From contig CANNBP010000007.1 of NCBI GenBank assembly GCA_947502885.1, forward strand, positions 1 through 64,000: a stretch of 64,000 nucleotides of DNA, written 5' to 3'. Shown here piece by piece: positions 56,813-64,000 of the stretch (the first letter of the stretch is position 1; every line of letters starts with the position of its first letter). A program made the position numbers and the translations under genes. Origin of the DNA: an uncultured Aquimarina sp. (lineage in GTDB: Bacteria; Bacteroidota; Bacteroidia; Flavobacteriales; Flavobacteriaceae). The notes beneath the pieces were generated by a model, which worked only from the letters and a program-made list of their open reading frames with translations, did no database searches and was not told the origin of the DNA.

Positions 56813-58069
56813 TTAAAAATATTGACCAATTCCAAAAACTAATCCACGAGTAGCATCTTTGGTAACGCCATGACCATAATCAATTCTAAAAATGGCATTA
56901 AAAATTCGTTTATGCATAATACGAAGTCCTACGCCAGGATAAATTCTAAAGTTTTGTGATTCTCCAAAATCACTAAACTCTCCCCCAGGATTACGCCAGC
57001 TTCCACCATCAACAAATACATTACTTTGTAGTACAAACCAATCTTTTTCTAATAGGGTATGTCGATATTCTGTATTGATAACAATAACACCTGTACCTCT
57101 ATCAATAATATTTCCAACTCCTCGTATATTAAGATTGTTATCAACGGCAAAAGGAGCGAAAGGTGTTTCATCATTAGTAGCAAGCCCTAGACGCATTCTT
57201 GATGCCCAATTTCCTTTATTACCAACCCTTTTATAGTATAAAAAATCATTCCACCCGATAATAAAATCAGGTAAAACGTCTTCTGTGCTGATTACATATT
57301 GCATGTTTAGAACACTCTTAAACCCTGAAACATATTGATAATCATAATCCAGATTATCATATTGGTATATTAGTTTATATAAAAGCTTGTTCACGTTAAA
57401 ATCTCTTGGAACGTCTGGAGCCGTAGCACCTCTTTTATAAACGTAATCCTCATTAAAATAATTAACACCTAACTCGATACGATTCTGAAAATTGAATTGG
57501 TACAAACCAAGTACTTCATAAGAAGTATTATTATATTTATAATCTGCATTACCATTACTCAAGAAAACAGGTTCTTGAGTCGTAAAATCACTATAAGTAA
57601 GAGAGACACCAAACTTTTTACTAAACAGGTAAGGTGCTCTAAGGTTGAAAGTATAAGAATTGTAAATATCGTGTTGATATAATGCTCCTAAAATTATATT
57701 TCTACCCAAAGCATTAAATTCATATATCCCTAATCTAAAAGCAAACTCATCATCATTTGTAGTATATACATTTGCCGATGGAATAATCGTGAAATTTTCT
57801 TCAATATTGTAAATAACTTCATACCCATTCTCTTTTTTTTCTACCTGATAGGTTGCATTGGCTATTGATGGAAGACGTTTTAAAATTTTAAGATCTTTTT
57901 CAATTTGTAATGAGTCAAGAACGTTTCCTTTTTCAATATTGATTAGTCTGGTTAAAGCAGAGGTCTTGGTTTTTTTATTTCCTTGTACAGTAATTTCTGT
58001 AATAGTTGATTCTTGCGAAATTACAAGACTACAGAAGAATAGAATAGGTAATAAAATTAAATTTTTCAT
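56813..58069 (-). CDS. BamA/TamA-like outer-membrane protein
   Basis: 418 aa. Signal peptide to about ISQ. One POTRA-like domain at ~20-95 (ITEITVQGNKKTKTSALTRL, then SLQIEKDLKILKRLP). The remainder is a beta-barrel of the bacterial surface-antigen type, with FNALGRNIILGALYQ and a C-terminal DYGHGVTKDATRGLVFGIGQ ending in an aromatic residue. It is much shorter than BamA (one POTRA rather than five), so it is an accessory Omp85-like protein, possibly for a specific lipid or protein. The start is only 3 bases after the stop of the upstream lipoprotein gene, forming an operon with it and the GH113-like gene. Confidence 0.85.
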   Translation of the reverse strand: MKNLILLPILFFCSLVISQESTITEITVQGNKKTKTSALTRLINIEKGNVLDSLQIEKDLKILKRLPSIANATYQVEKKENGYEVIYNIEENFTIIPSANVYTTNDDEFAFRLGIYEFNALGRNIILGALYQHDIYNSYTFNLRAPYLFSKKFGVSLTYSDFTTQEPVFLSNGNADYKYNNTSYEVLGLYQFNFQNRIELGVNYFNEDYVYKRGATAPDVPRDFNVNKLLYKLIYQYDNLDYDYQYVSGFKSVLNMQYVISTEDVLPDFIIGWNDFLYYKRVGNKGNWASRMRLGLATNDETPFAPFAVDNNLNIRGVGNIIDRGTGVIVINTEYRHTLLEKDWFVLQSNVFVDGGSWRNPGGEFSDFGESQNFRIYPGVGLRIMHKRIFNAIFRIDYGHGVTKDATRGLVFGIGQYF

Positions 58070-58071
58070 AG

Positions 58072-58809
58072 TTAGTTTAGTGCAAAGTTTTTTTCGATAA
58101 ATAGATTAACCCAATTGTCTTCGCTAACTCCCATTAATGTAAAGTTATAAGAAGCCATTAAGTTAAGTTCTGGGGGTGTATTGGTTGTTACGTTTAATAC
58201 TACATTATCTAAGTTATAGTATTGAAATTGTTTTTCGACAGTATATGTGCCCGATAGTAAGTTGTTACTAGTGTCACTTATGACCTGAAAGTAGATTTTA
58301 TTTTCTTTAATTGTTCCATCGTTCCAACTGAACATAGGCATTCCAGTTGTTTCATTGTTTACATTGGCTTCACTACTAAATTCTGTTGGTTTTGTTAGAT
58401 GTTTTAATCGAATAGGGTTTGATAGGTGAAGTTTATCATTTTCAAAAAATGTAATGATTACCCATTTTTCTTGACTAGTTGTTCTAGCGAATTTTTTTAG
58501 ATAACCATTAAAAACATCAGAAGGTTCAAGGTCTATGTTTTTGTAATGTGTATAGTCATTCTTATCGTCTGCTATACTGGTGGTTTCATAATACCTTAGA
58601 TCAGTGGCTCCCGGTCTAGGGTATGCATAAGCTAATACGGTATTTGGGTTTGTTTTGGATAGAGCAGCACAAGCTATGACATTGTCTTTTACAATTTCGT
58701 TCACAGCAACCAATGATGCTAAAGAATCGTTTTCTTGTGTATCGTCATCATTTGTACAAGAAAATAGAATCGTGCATATTAATAGTACTATGTAAGCAGA
58801 TTTAGTCAT
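58072..58809 (-). CDS. Hypothetical lipoprotein in the GH113-like/Omp85 operon
   Basis: 245 aa. Signal with lipobox ILFSC (Cys18), then TNDDDTQEND. The mature protein is beta-rich with no clear motif (ATDLRYYETTSI, MPMFSWNDGTIKENKIYFQV). It overlaps the GH113-like gene upstream by 8 bases and ends 3 bases before the BamA/TamA-like gene, so the three are co-transcribed. It may deliver or bind the product handled by the neighbouring enzyme; no evidence beyond position. Confidence 0.72.
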   Translation of the reverse strand: MTKSAYIVLLICTILFSCTNDDDTQENDSLASLVAVNEIVKDNVIACAALSKTNPNTVLAYAYPRPGATDLRYYETTSIADDKNDYTHYKNIDLEPSDVFNGYLKKFARTTSQEKWVIITFFENDKLHLSNPIRLKHLTKPTEFSSEANVNNETTGMPMFSWNDGTIKENKIYFQVISDTSNNLLSGTYTVEKQFQYYNLDNVVLNVTTNTPPELNLMASYNFTLMGVSEDNWVNLFIEKNFALN

Positions 58810-59800
58810 TTTTATATAACGATTGAATTAATTTTTCTGCTGGTTTATTTTGTATTGTAAATCGGTTATTGTTTTCTCCACCAACTTCATCATGATTGTG
58901 AAACCATTTCCATAAAAAGCCTCCAGCAAACCAGGGCTCATTCCAGAATTCTTGATATAGAGCATTTATACCATTGATTTGTGCCTGTAAATCAATATTT
59001 CCGTTAATATTGTTAGAGTCCCAGGGTTCTTTTCCTGTATAATAGACACTTCGGTATCCGTATTCTGTAAACAATATAGGTTTTTCAATTTTGGATTGTA
59101 AAGCCATTATTTTGGTTTTATGTTTTTGCCAACCTAATTTTAGCTCATCTACTGTGGGTGATTTACTTGTTGAGACCGGAAAATATGCATCAATTCCAAT
59201 ATAATCTAATTGATTCCAAAAAGGCACTTTACTATATTGATCCCAATTTTCGGCATATGTTAGATCTCCACTATATTCTGACTTGATTTTTTTGATCAGC
59301 TCGGCCCAAAAACCAGGTCTTTTTTGAACAAAAGTATGTAACTCTGTACCAATACATAAAATGGGAACTTTCATCTCTTCCGCTAGACGAGCATATAGAA
59401 GAATAAATTCTTCATACGATTTTTCAAAAAGTTTCCAGTCTTCTTTAGAACTCATCCTTATGTTACCAGTAAACTCTCCTCTCCACACCCATATTTGAGG
59501 TTTAAGCATTACTTGAATCTTTTTTTGATTAAGTAACTCGATGGTTTTTTTTGCTCCATCCCTTCGTTCTCCCCACCATTGTTGAGGTATGTTAAAAGAT
59601 ATGTTTGGCGAGGATAGGTTCTTTACAAAGCCAAAAGGCATAACAGCTGCCCAATTCGCATTTACTTTTACAACAGGTGTAATTTCTGCTGCAGAGATTT
59701 CTTTAGGAGATCCTACAAAACTAACTCCGTTGATTTTGGATTGTTGCCCAGAGCAACTTAGTAAAAAGGTACAAAACAGCAGTACAAAAAACTTTTTCAT
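58802..59800 (-). CDS. GH113-like glycoside hydrolase lipoprotein
   Basis: 332 aa. Lipobox LLSCSGQ. The TIM-barrel features include NANWAAVMPFGFV, QVMLKPQIWVWRGEF, PILCIGTELHTF (candidate acid/base Glu), DYIGIDAYFPVS and ILFTEYGYRS (candidate nucleophile Glu), ending with a WFAGGFLWKWF motif. This matches GH113-type beta-mannanase-like proteins of Bacteroidetes. It is anchored in the envelope and is first in a three-gene operon with a lipoprotein and an Omp85-like protein. Substrate specificity cannot be read from the sequence. Confidence 0.88.
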   Translation of the reverse strand: MKKFFVLLFCTFLLSCSGQQSKINGVSFVGSPKEISAAEITPVVKVNANWAAVMPFGFVKNLSSPNISFNIPQQWWGERRDGAKKTIELLNQKKIQVMLKPQIWVWRGEFTGNIRMSSKEDWKLFEKSYEEFILLYARLAEEMKVPILCIGTELHTFVQKRPGFWAELIKKIKSEYSGDLTYAENWDQYSKVPFWNQLDYIGIDAYFPVSTSKSPTVDELKLGWQKHKTKIMALQSKIEKPILFTEYGYRSVYYTGKEPWDSNNINGNIDLQAQINGINALYQEFWNEPWFAGGFLWKWFHNHDEVGGENNNRFTIQNKPAEKLIQSLYKND

Positions 59801-59952
59801 CTGTTTACATTTATTGTTATCAAAGTCAGATGGAGGTATCCTTATATCATTTGATTAATACTAATCTTATGCATAGTGGATGTTTCATAGCAATTTTCTT
59901 CCATCATCTTTTATACCGCTGAAAGTACAATTTTATTTGAACATTTTATGGT

Positions 59953-60864
59953 TTAGAATAAAGCTCGTATTCCTAAACTAAACGTTTGACCTAATCCTTG
60001 AAAATTTGATCCTCTTACAATTTTTCCAAAAGAGGCTTCTAAGTTTAAAACGTCAGTAAGTTGATATTTACCTCCAAAACCTAATTGTGTGTAGTTTTGA
60101 GAAAAATCATTACCAAGATCTACTAAGAATGCTTGTTGTGTATTGATAAAAATTGTTGATTTAGAAGAAGGGAAATAACTTAAAAAGGCACTTAACGGTA
60201 CAAACATACTATTATTGGCAAAACGCTCATCTATGTTTTCTGTTGCAGGATCTGCATCAGTTGCTTTTTCTCCAAAATTGAAACCAAAATCTGCTTCTGT
60301 AAAAATTTGCCATTTGTTAGATCCAAAAGTTTTGTCATAGAAAAACTTTGTTTCCCAAAAATAACTTCTCTTATCAAGATATCGGGCATTAGGTACATCT
60401 TTAAAAACGGGAATGTAAAATGAACTGGTAAAAGAGAAGTTCCCCACATTTTTAAATGGCTGTACACGTATAGATGGAGCTAAAGTAGCAATTCCACTTC
60501 TGGCATCGGTTGTATTATCTTCAAAGCTTAGTACATCCAATGCTCCTGCACCATCATATGTATTGGCACGAGTCTGAACGATTAACCCCAGATTTATTCT
60601 AGAACTATTACTTACACCTGTATATATCTCTGTTGTATTGGTGAAAAAAGTTTGTCTATCAATAGTTTGAGATTTAGAGCCTGAATCAGTTTGTTCTGTT
60701 TGGGTATAAATACTATTAAAGAATTTAATATCCCATTGTCCTTTTTTTAACAACTTAGAAGGGGTGTAAGTTTGAACGTTTGAAGCTGTTTGTTCTTCAT
60801 CTTGAGCAAATCCTAAGGCTCCGATGAATACTAATAAGGCAAAAATATTTTTGGTTAATTTCAT
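59953..60864 (-). CDS. Outer-membrane beta-barrel protein
   Basis: 303 aa. The signal peptide ends at GFAQ. The mature protein alternates short beta strands with loops (GQWDIKFFNSIYTQTEQ, FTNTTEIYTGVSNSSRINLG), ends in TFSLGIRALF and resembles transporter-type porin-like barrels (phenol-degradation MetA-like). It lies 45 bases after the DUF547 gene, with which it shares an operon. The substrate is unknown; it could export a product of the DUF547 or arsenosugar pathway, which is only inferred from location. Confidence 0.78.
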   Translation of the reverse strand: MKLTKNIFALLVFIGALGFAQDEEQTASNVQTYTPSKLLKKGQWDIKFFNSIYTQTEQTDSGSKSQTIDRQTFFTNTTEIYTGVSNSSRINLGLIVQTRANTYDGAGALDVLSFEDNTTDARSGIATLAPSIRVQPFKNVGNFSFTSSFYIPVFKDVPNARYLDKRSYFWETKFFYDKTFGSNKWQIFTEADFGFNFGEKATDADPATENIDERFANNSMFVPLSAFLSYFPSSKSTIFINTQQAFLVDLGNDFSQNYTQLGFGGKYQLTDVLNLEASFGKIVRGSNFQGLGQTFSLGIRALF

Positions 60865-60909
60865 GTTTTTTTCTTTAGTTTAAGATACTAATTTTTTAGT
60901 ATAATGATG

Positions 60910-61620
60910 TTATTTGATATGGTTTAAACTCCAGTTGTATGGATAGTATGAAACCTTTGCTTTTGCTGGGATTTTTTCTTTTCTAAATTGATTGATATAA
61001 TCCACCTCTGATCCATTATGAGTAAAATCTACTTTGTACCATTCAAATATTTGAGATAGTTGTACTTTTTTTCCTTTTACTTTAATAAAATTAGGATTGT
61101 TTAATGCAATCGTAGTTTGTTGTTGTAATTGTTTTTCTAAAGTGGTAGGTTTATATGCTTCAGCAATGATTGGTGGGCACCCTAAACCAGCACATACCAA
61201 TACAAAATGAAATCTGGCTTCTTTTGGAAACTTTTTGCGAAGAAGTTTATTTTCCAGATCATTAAGAGTCGTTTTTTTACCTGCCAACGTATAGGTAATT
61301 TTGTCAAAGAAACCTTTTATGTCTAAGGGTGACTTTGTTGGATACGCATTGGTAATACCTTTAATTACAGCAAGATTGTATGCGTTAATATAAAAAGATT
61401 GATACGTCTTAGTGTCGGTTGCACTAACAGATATACCGGCGGCTATATTTAATAATTCATCTAATGATGAAGGGTCTTTTTTAATATTTTTATAATTTAC
61501 TTTACCATTAGAGACGTTTGTCTTAAAAAATTGATCGGCTTTGGTAAAAAAACTTGCCGTGTCTTGTGAAAATCCCATCTGAAAACAGAATAAGATTACT
61601 AATATTGCTATTTTTTTCAT
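60910..61620 (-). CDS. DUF547-domain secreted protein (third copy)
   Basis: 236 aa. Signal peptide ends at GFSQ. DUF547 blocks are more divergent than in the copies at 53517 and 54657: YQSFYINAYNLAVIKGI, DLENKLLRKKFPKEARFHFV, CAGLGCPPII and NPNFIKVKGKKVQLS, ending in YYPYNWSLNH. The conserved cysteines survive as CAGLGC. It begins an operon on the minus strand with the outer-membrane barrel gene and is divergent from the FAD oxidoreductase gene, with a 308-base gap. Confidence 0.87.
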   Translation of the reverse strand: MKKIAILVILFCFQMGFSQDTASFFTKADQFFKTNVSNGKVNYKNIKKDPSSLDELLNIAAGISVSATDTKTYQSFYINAYNLAVIKGITNAYPTKSPLDIKGFFDKITYTLAGKKTTLNDLENKLLRKKFPKEARFHFVLVCAGLGCPPIIAEAYKPTTLEKQLQQQTTIALNNPNFIKVKGKKVQLSQIFEWYKVDFTHNGSEVDYINQFRKEKIPAKAKVSYYPYNWSLNHIK

Positions 61621-61928
61621 GTACTTATTTTTTAAAAATAGAATTGATCAGGTTCTTGTTTTATTCGTTTTAATGACCATTAAGTCGAACTATAATGTGT
61701 CAGCTTACAGTTAATTTTATATTTTCTAAATTATCTAAGATATCTTTATATAGTAAACGATTCTATAGATTAACCCCCTCGAAAAAAGTACGTGACCCTT
61801 ACATAATCATAGATTTTTAGACTGATTCTAAATTAGTGATGTTGCTTAAGTTCTTATATTTATATACGACTGACTGACGGAAGTTCTCACTTCGTATCAA
61901 GTTTAAAAATAACCAACAATCATTATTT
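61621..61928. other. Divergent intergenic region
   Basis: 308 bases between the divergent DUF547 and FAD oxidoreductase genes. It must contain promoters for both directions, but no perfect TAnnTTTG element was found. No other features are supportable. Confidence 0.5.
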
Positions 61929-63230
61929 ATGGAACATATAGTAATTATAGGAAATGGAATTTCGGGAGTTACAGCCGCCCGACATATCCGGAAATTATCA
62001 GATCATAAAATAACAATAATTTCTGGTGAAACAGAATATTTCTTTTCTCGTACAGCACTTATGTACATATATATGGGACATATGAAGTTTGAACATACAC
62101 AACCTTATGAAAATTGGTTTTGGAAAAAAAATAAGATTGCCCTCAAAAAAGGATTTGTAACCAAGGTAGACCACCAAGAAAATCAACTTGTTTTCACCGA
62201 TGGAGAGACACTGGCTTATGATAAATTGGTTATAGCAGTAGGTTCTAAGCCTAATAAATTTGGATGGCCAGGACAAGATCTTGATGGAGTGATGGGGATG
62301 TATCACAAACAAGACCTTGAAAATCTTGAAAAACATGCTCCTGATAATAAAGCATGTAAACGAGCAGTCATCGTTGGAGGAGGTTTAATAGGTATTGAAT
62401 TAGCCGAAATGTTAAATTCGAGAAATATACCTGTAACGTTTTTGGTGCGCGAAAAAAGTTTTTGGAACGCCGTTTTACCCCCAGGTGAAAGTGGTATGAT
62501 TAATAGACATATCTTAAATCATCATATAGATCTTAGGTTAGGAGTAAATTTAAAAGAAATCATTGCAGATGACCACGGTAAAGTAAAGAGTGTAGTTGTG
62601 CAAGAAACAGGTGAGGTGATCGATTGTAATGTAGTAGGATTAACACCAGGAGTATCTCCTAATGTAGATTTCTTAAAAGATTCGGGAATAGAATTAGGCA
62701 GAGGAGTAAAAGTAAATAGATATCTAGAAACCAATATACCTAATATTTATGCGATTGGGGATTGTGCAGAACAACATGAAGCCATTGGAAATCGACGACC
62801 AATTGAAGCTGTTTGGTATACAGGTAGAATGATGGGGGAGACAGTGGCACAAACTATTTGTGGTAATAGAATAGCATATAAACCCGGACATTGGTTTAAT
62901 AGTGCCAAGTTTTTGGATATAGAGTATCAAACATATGGATGGGTGTTTGGTAGACCAAAAGAATATGAAGAGCAATTTCATTGGATACATAAAGATGATA
63001 CTAAGTGTATCACGGTATCCTATCATAAAGAAACAAAAGAGTTTTTGGGTATCAATACATTTGGAATAAGAATGCGTCATGAGGTGTTTGATGCTTGGTT
63101 AACCCAGAAAAGGGATGTTGACTACGTCATGCAACATTTGGCAGAAGCCAATTTTGATCCAGAATTCTATGCAGTACATGAACCAGAGATTCTTTTAGCG
63201 TATAAAAAATCACAACCTCAAAACGCATAA
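61929..63230 (+). CDS. NAD(P)/FAD-dependent oxidoreductase
   Basis: 433 aa. FAD-binding GNGISGVTAARHI near the start, then KLVIAVGSKPN, the second Rossmann motif VGGGLIGIELAEML and the second FAD motif NIYAIGDCAEQ. The C-terminal third is a dimerisation/iron-like domain without further cysteines. The pattern matches pyridine-nucleotide-disulfide-type or nitrite/rubredoxin reductase-like flavoproteins that accompany arsenosugar genes in Bacteroidetes. It is followed by a membrane protein gene of the same operon (137-base gap). The electron partner is not known. Confidence 0.88.
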   Translation: MEHIVIIGNGISGVTAARHIRKLSDHKITIISGETEYFFSRTALMYIYMGHMKFEHTQPYENWFWKKNKIALKKGFVTKVDHQENQLVFTDGETLAYDKLVIAVGSKPNKFGWPGQDLDGVMGMYHKQDLENLEKHAPDNKACKRAVIVGGGLIGIELAEMLNSRNIPVTFLVREKSFWNAVLPPGESGMINRHILNHHIDLRLGVNLKEIIADDHGKVKSVVVQETGEVIDCNVVGLTPGVSPNVDFLKDSGIELGRGVKVNRYLETNIPNIYAIGDCAEQHEAIGNRRPIEAVWYTGRMMGETVAQTICGNRIAYKPGHWFNSAKFLDIEYQTYGWVFGRPKEYEEQFHWIHKDDTKCITVSYHKETKEFLGINTFGIRMRHEVFDAWLTQKRDVDYVMQHLAEANFDPEFYAVHEPEILLAYKKSQPQNA

Positions 63231-63367
63231 GTAACTTACAGATTTTATGGCTGATTCAACTGTTGCTGAACAAGTTTACTAAGCCTACAAACAAAAATAA
63301 TTTTAGATTTCGAGCTAAGTCTCGGAGTGTTAAATTCCACAATGTGGATTAAAAAAATAATAACAAG

Positions 63368-64000
63368 ATGAGTAATAAATTAAATCATAGTATGTCGCTT
63401 GCCAACCCAAATGCGAATGGGATATCGACAAAACAAAAAGTGGCTTTGGCGTTAGGTTTTTTGGGTCTTTTTATTTTAGGATTAGCCCTTTTTAATACCA
63501 ATTTTCCTAATCAAGGAGTATTCTTAACTCTTTCTCTAGTATTAATTGCAGGAGGAGTGATACTTTTTGCAAATGATGCCTATTTGACTAAGTTAGAAGG
63601 GATCAAGAATGATAAAGTTTGGTTTAATTCTATTTCTTCGAGAGGAGTATTAGGATGGCTTACAGGTGTTGGCTTAACAGCATTTTATATCGTATTATAT
63701 TTTAAAGCAGAATTACTTGGTTTAAGTGGAAATGGAGAAGCAAATACAGGCTTAATTTCTTTATTTGATCCATTAAGTAATTTGTTAAGTGGTAGACCTG
63801 CAAGTCAGTGGTTTGTTTATGGAACCTTATATACCGTGGCAATTATAGCTTTTGGATATAAGTTTATTTTAAAATACCGCCATAATCGTTATCAACAAAT
63901 ACGTACAGTTTCTGTCATGTTTTTTCAGTTGGGATTTGCATTTTTAATTCCAGAATTTATGGCACGACTTAATACAAGCCCAGATTATAATCTACCATAT
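63368..64000 (+). CDS. Multi-pass membrane protein, N-terminal part (cut by the window end)
   Basis: 211 codons, open to the last base. It begins MSNKLNHSMS, followed by hydrophobic segments (VALALGFLGLFILGLALF, VFLTLSLVLIAGGVILF, GWLTGVGLTAFYIVLYF, WFVYGTLYTVAIIAFGY). It resembles the membrane part of 4Fe-4S-binding proteins (NosR/CcoG type) that occur next to the FAD oxidoreductase in related genomes. The iron-sulfur cysteines would lie beyond the window. The identity is inferred from position and memory, not from visible motifs. Confidence 0.6.
   Translation, partial: MSNKLNHSMSLANPNANGISTKQKVALALGFLGLFILGLALFNTNFPNQGVFLTLSLVLIAGGVILFANDAYLTKLEGIKNDKVWFNSISSRGVLGWLTGVGLTAFYIVLYFKAELLGLSGNGEANTGLISLFDPLSNLLSGRPASQWFVYGTLYTVAIIAFGYKFILKYRHNRYQQIRTVSVMFFQLGFAFLIPEFMARLNTSPDYNLPY

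Overview
The window is AT-rich and comes from a marine-type member of the Bacteroidetes, most likely Flavobacteriaceae and close to Aquimarina or Kordia (inferred from gene families, not from a marker gene). Supporting signs are very large RHS proteins with the DUF6443-type N-terminus, a carboxypeptidase-regulatory-domain TonB receptor, a secreted protease with a type IX secretion (T9SS) C-terminal tail, many lipoproteins with short lipoboxes, TAnnTTTG-type promoters, and the arsenosugar gene set typical of this family. No rRNA, tRNA, CRISPR array or intact insertion sequence was seen.

Layout. (1) 1-11 kb: a TPR/AraC membrane-anchored regulator, small unknown genes, several families of intergenic palindromic repeats, then an RHS protein with a putative zincin-like toxin tip. 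It is followed by an overlapping lipoprotein (likely immunity), a broken XRE regulator and two orphan secreted or lipoprotein genes. (2) 11-15.6 kb: an outer-membrane beta-barrel receptor divergent from a LytS/LytTR two-component pair. (3) 16-24 kb: a five-gene co-directional unit: FHA protein, 1347-aa kinase/cyclase-like/AAA/TPR protein, arylamine N-acetyltransferase-like enzyme and two unrecognised proteins. This is the best candidate here for an undescribed system. (4) 24-27 kb: a ferritin-like gene with a degraded metal site and a ferritin remnant behind it, a phosphopantetheinyl transferase and a LacI regulator. (5) 27.3-31.9 kb: arsenosugar biosynthesis (AhpD-like protein, ArsS, rhodanese, TIGR04282-type glycosyltransferase, purine nucleoside phosphorylase, ArsM). 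(6) 32-43 kb, minus strand: a 1176-aa RHS partner protein, a 2087-aa RHS protein with seven Ig-like repeats and a papain/NlpC-like tip, and a lipoprotein. (7) 43-48 kb: CHAT protease with TPRs plus lipoprotein, divergent from an ECF sigma factor and a TPR-bearing anti-sigma-like protein. (8) 48-53 kb: a T9SS-exported M43 metalloprotease with five near-identical FN3 domains. (9) 53.5-64 kb: three DUF547 proteins, the second arsenosugar glycosyltransferase (TIGR04283 type), envelope proteins, a GH113-like lipoprotein, an FAD oxidoreductase and the start of a membrane protein.

How it fits together. ArsM methylates arsenite, ArsS joins dimethylarsenic to the SAM-derived adenosyl group, the phosphorylase can remove adenine, and glycosyltransferases finish the sugar. 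The two halves of this set lie about 23 kb apart, separated by RHS, CHAT and protease genes, which suggests insertion or rearrangement. The two RHS genes converge, with their variable tips pointing inwards, so recombination between their cores would invert the intervening segment and exchange tips together with the linked lipoprotein genes.
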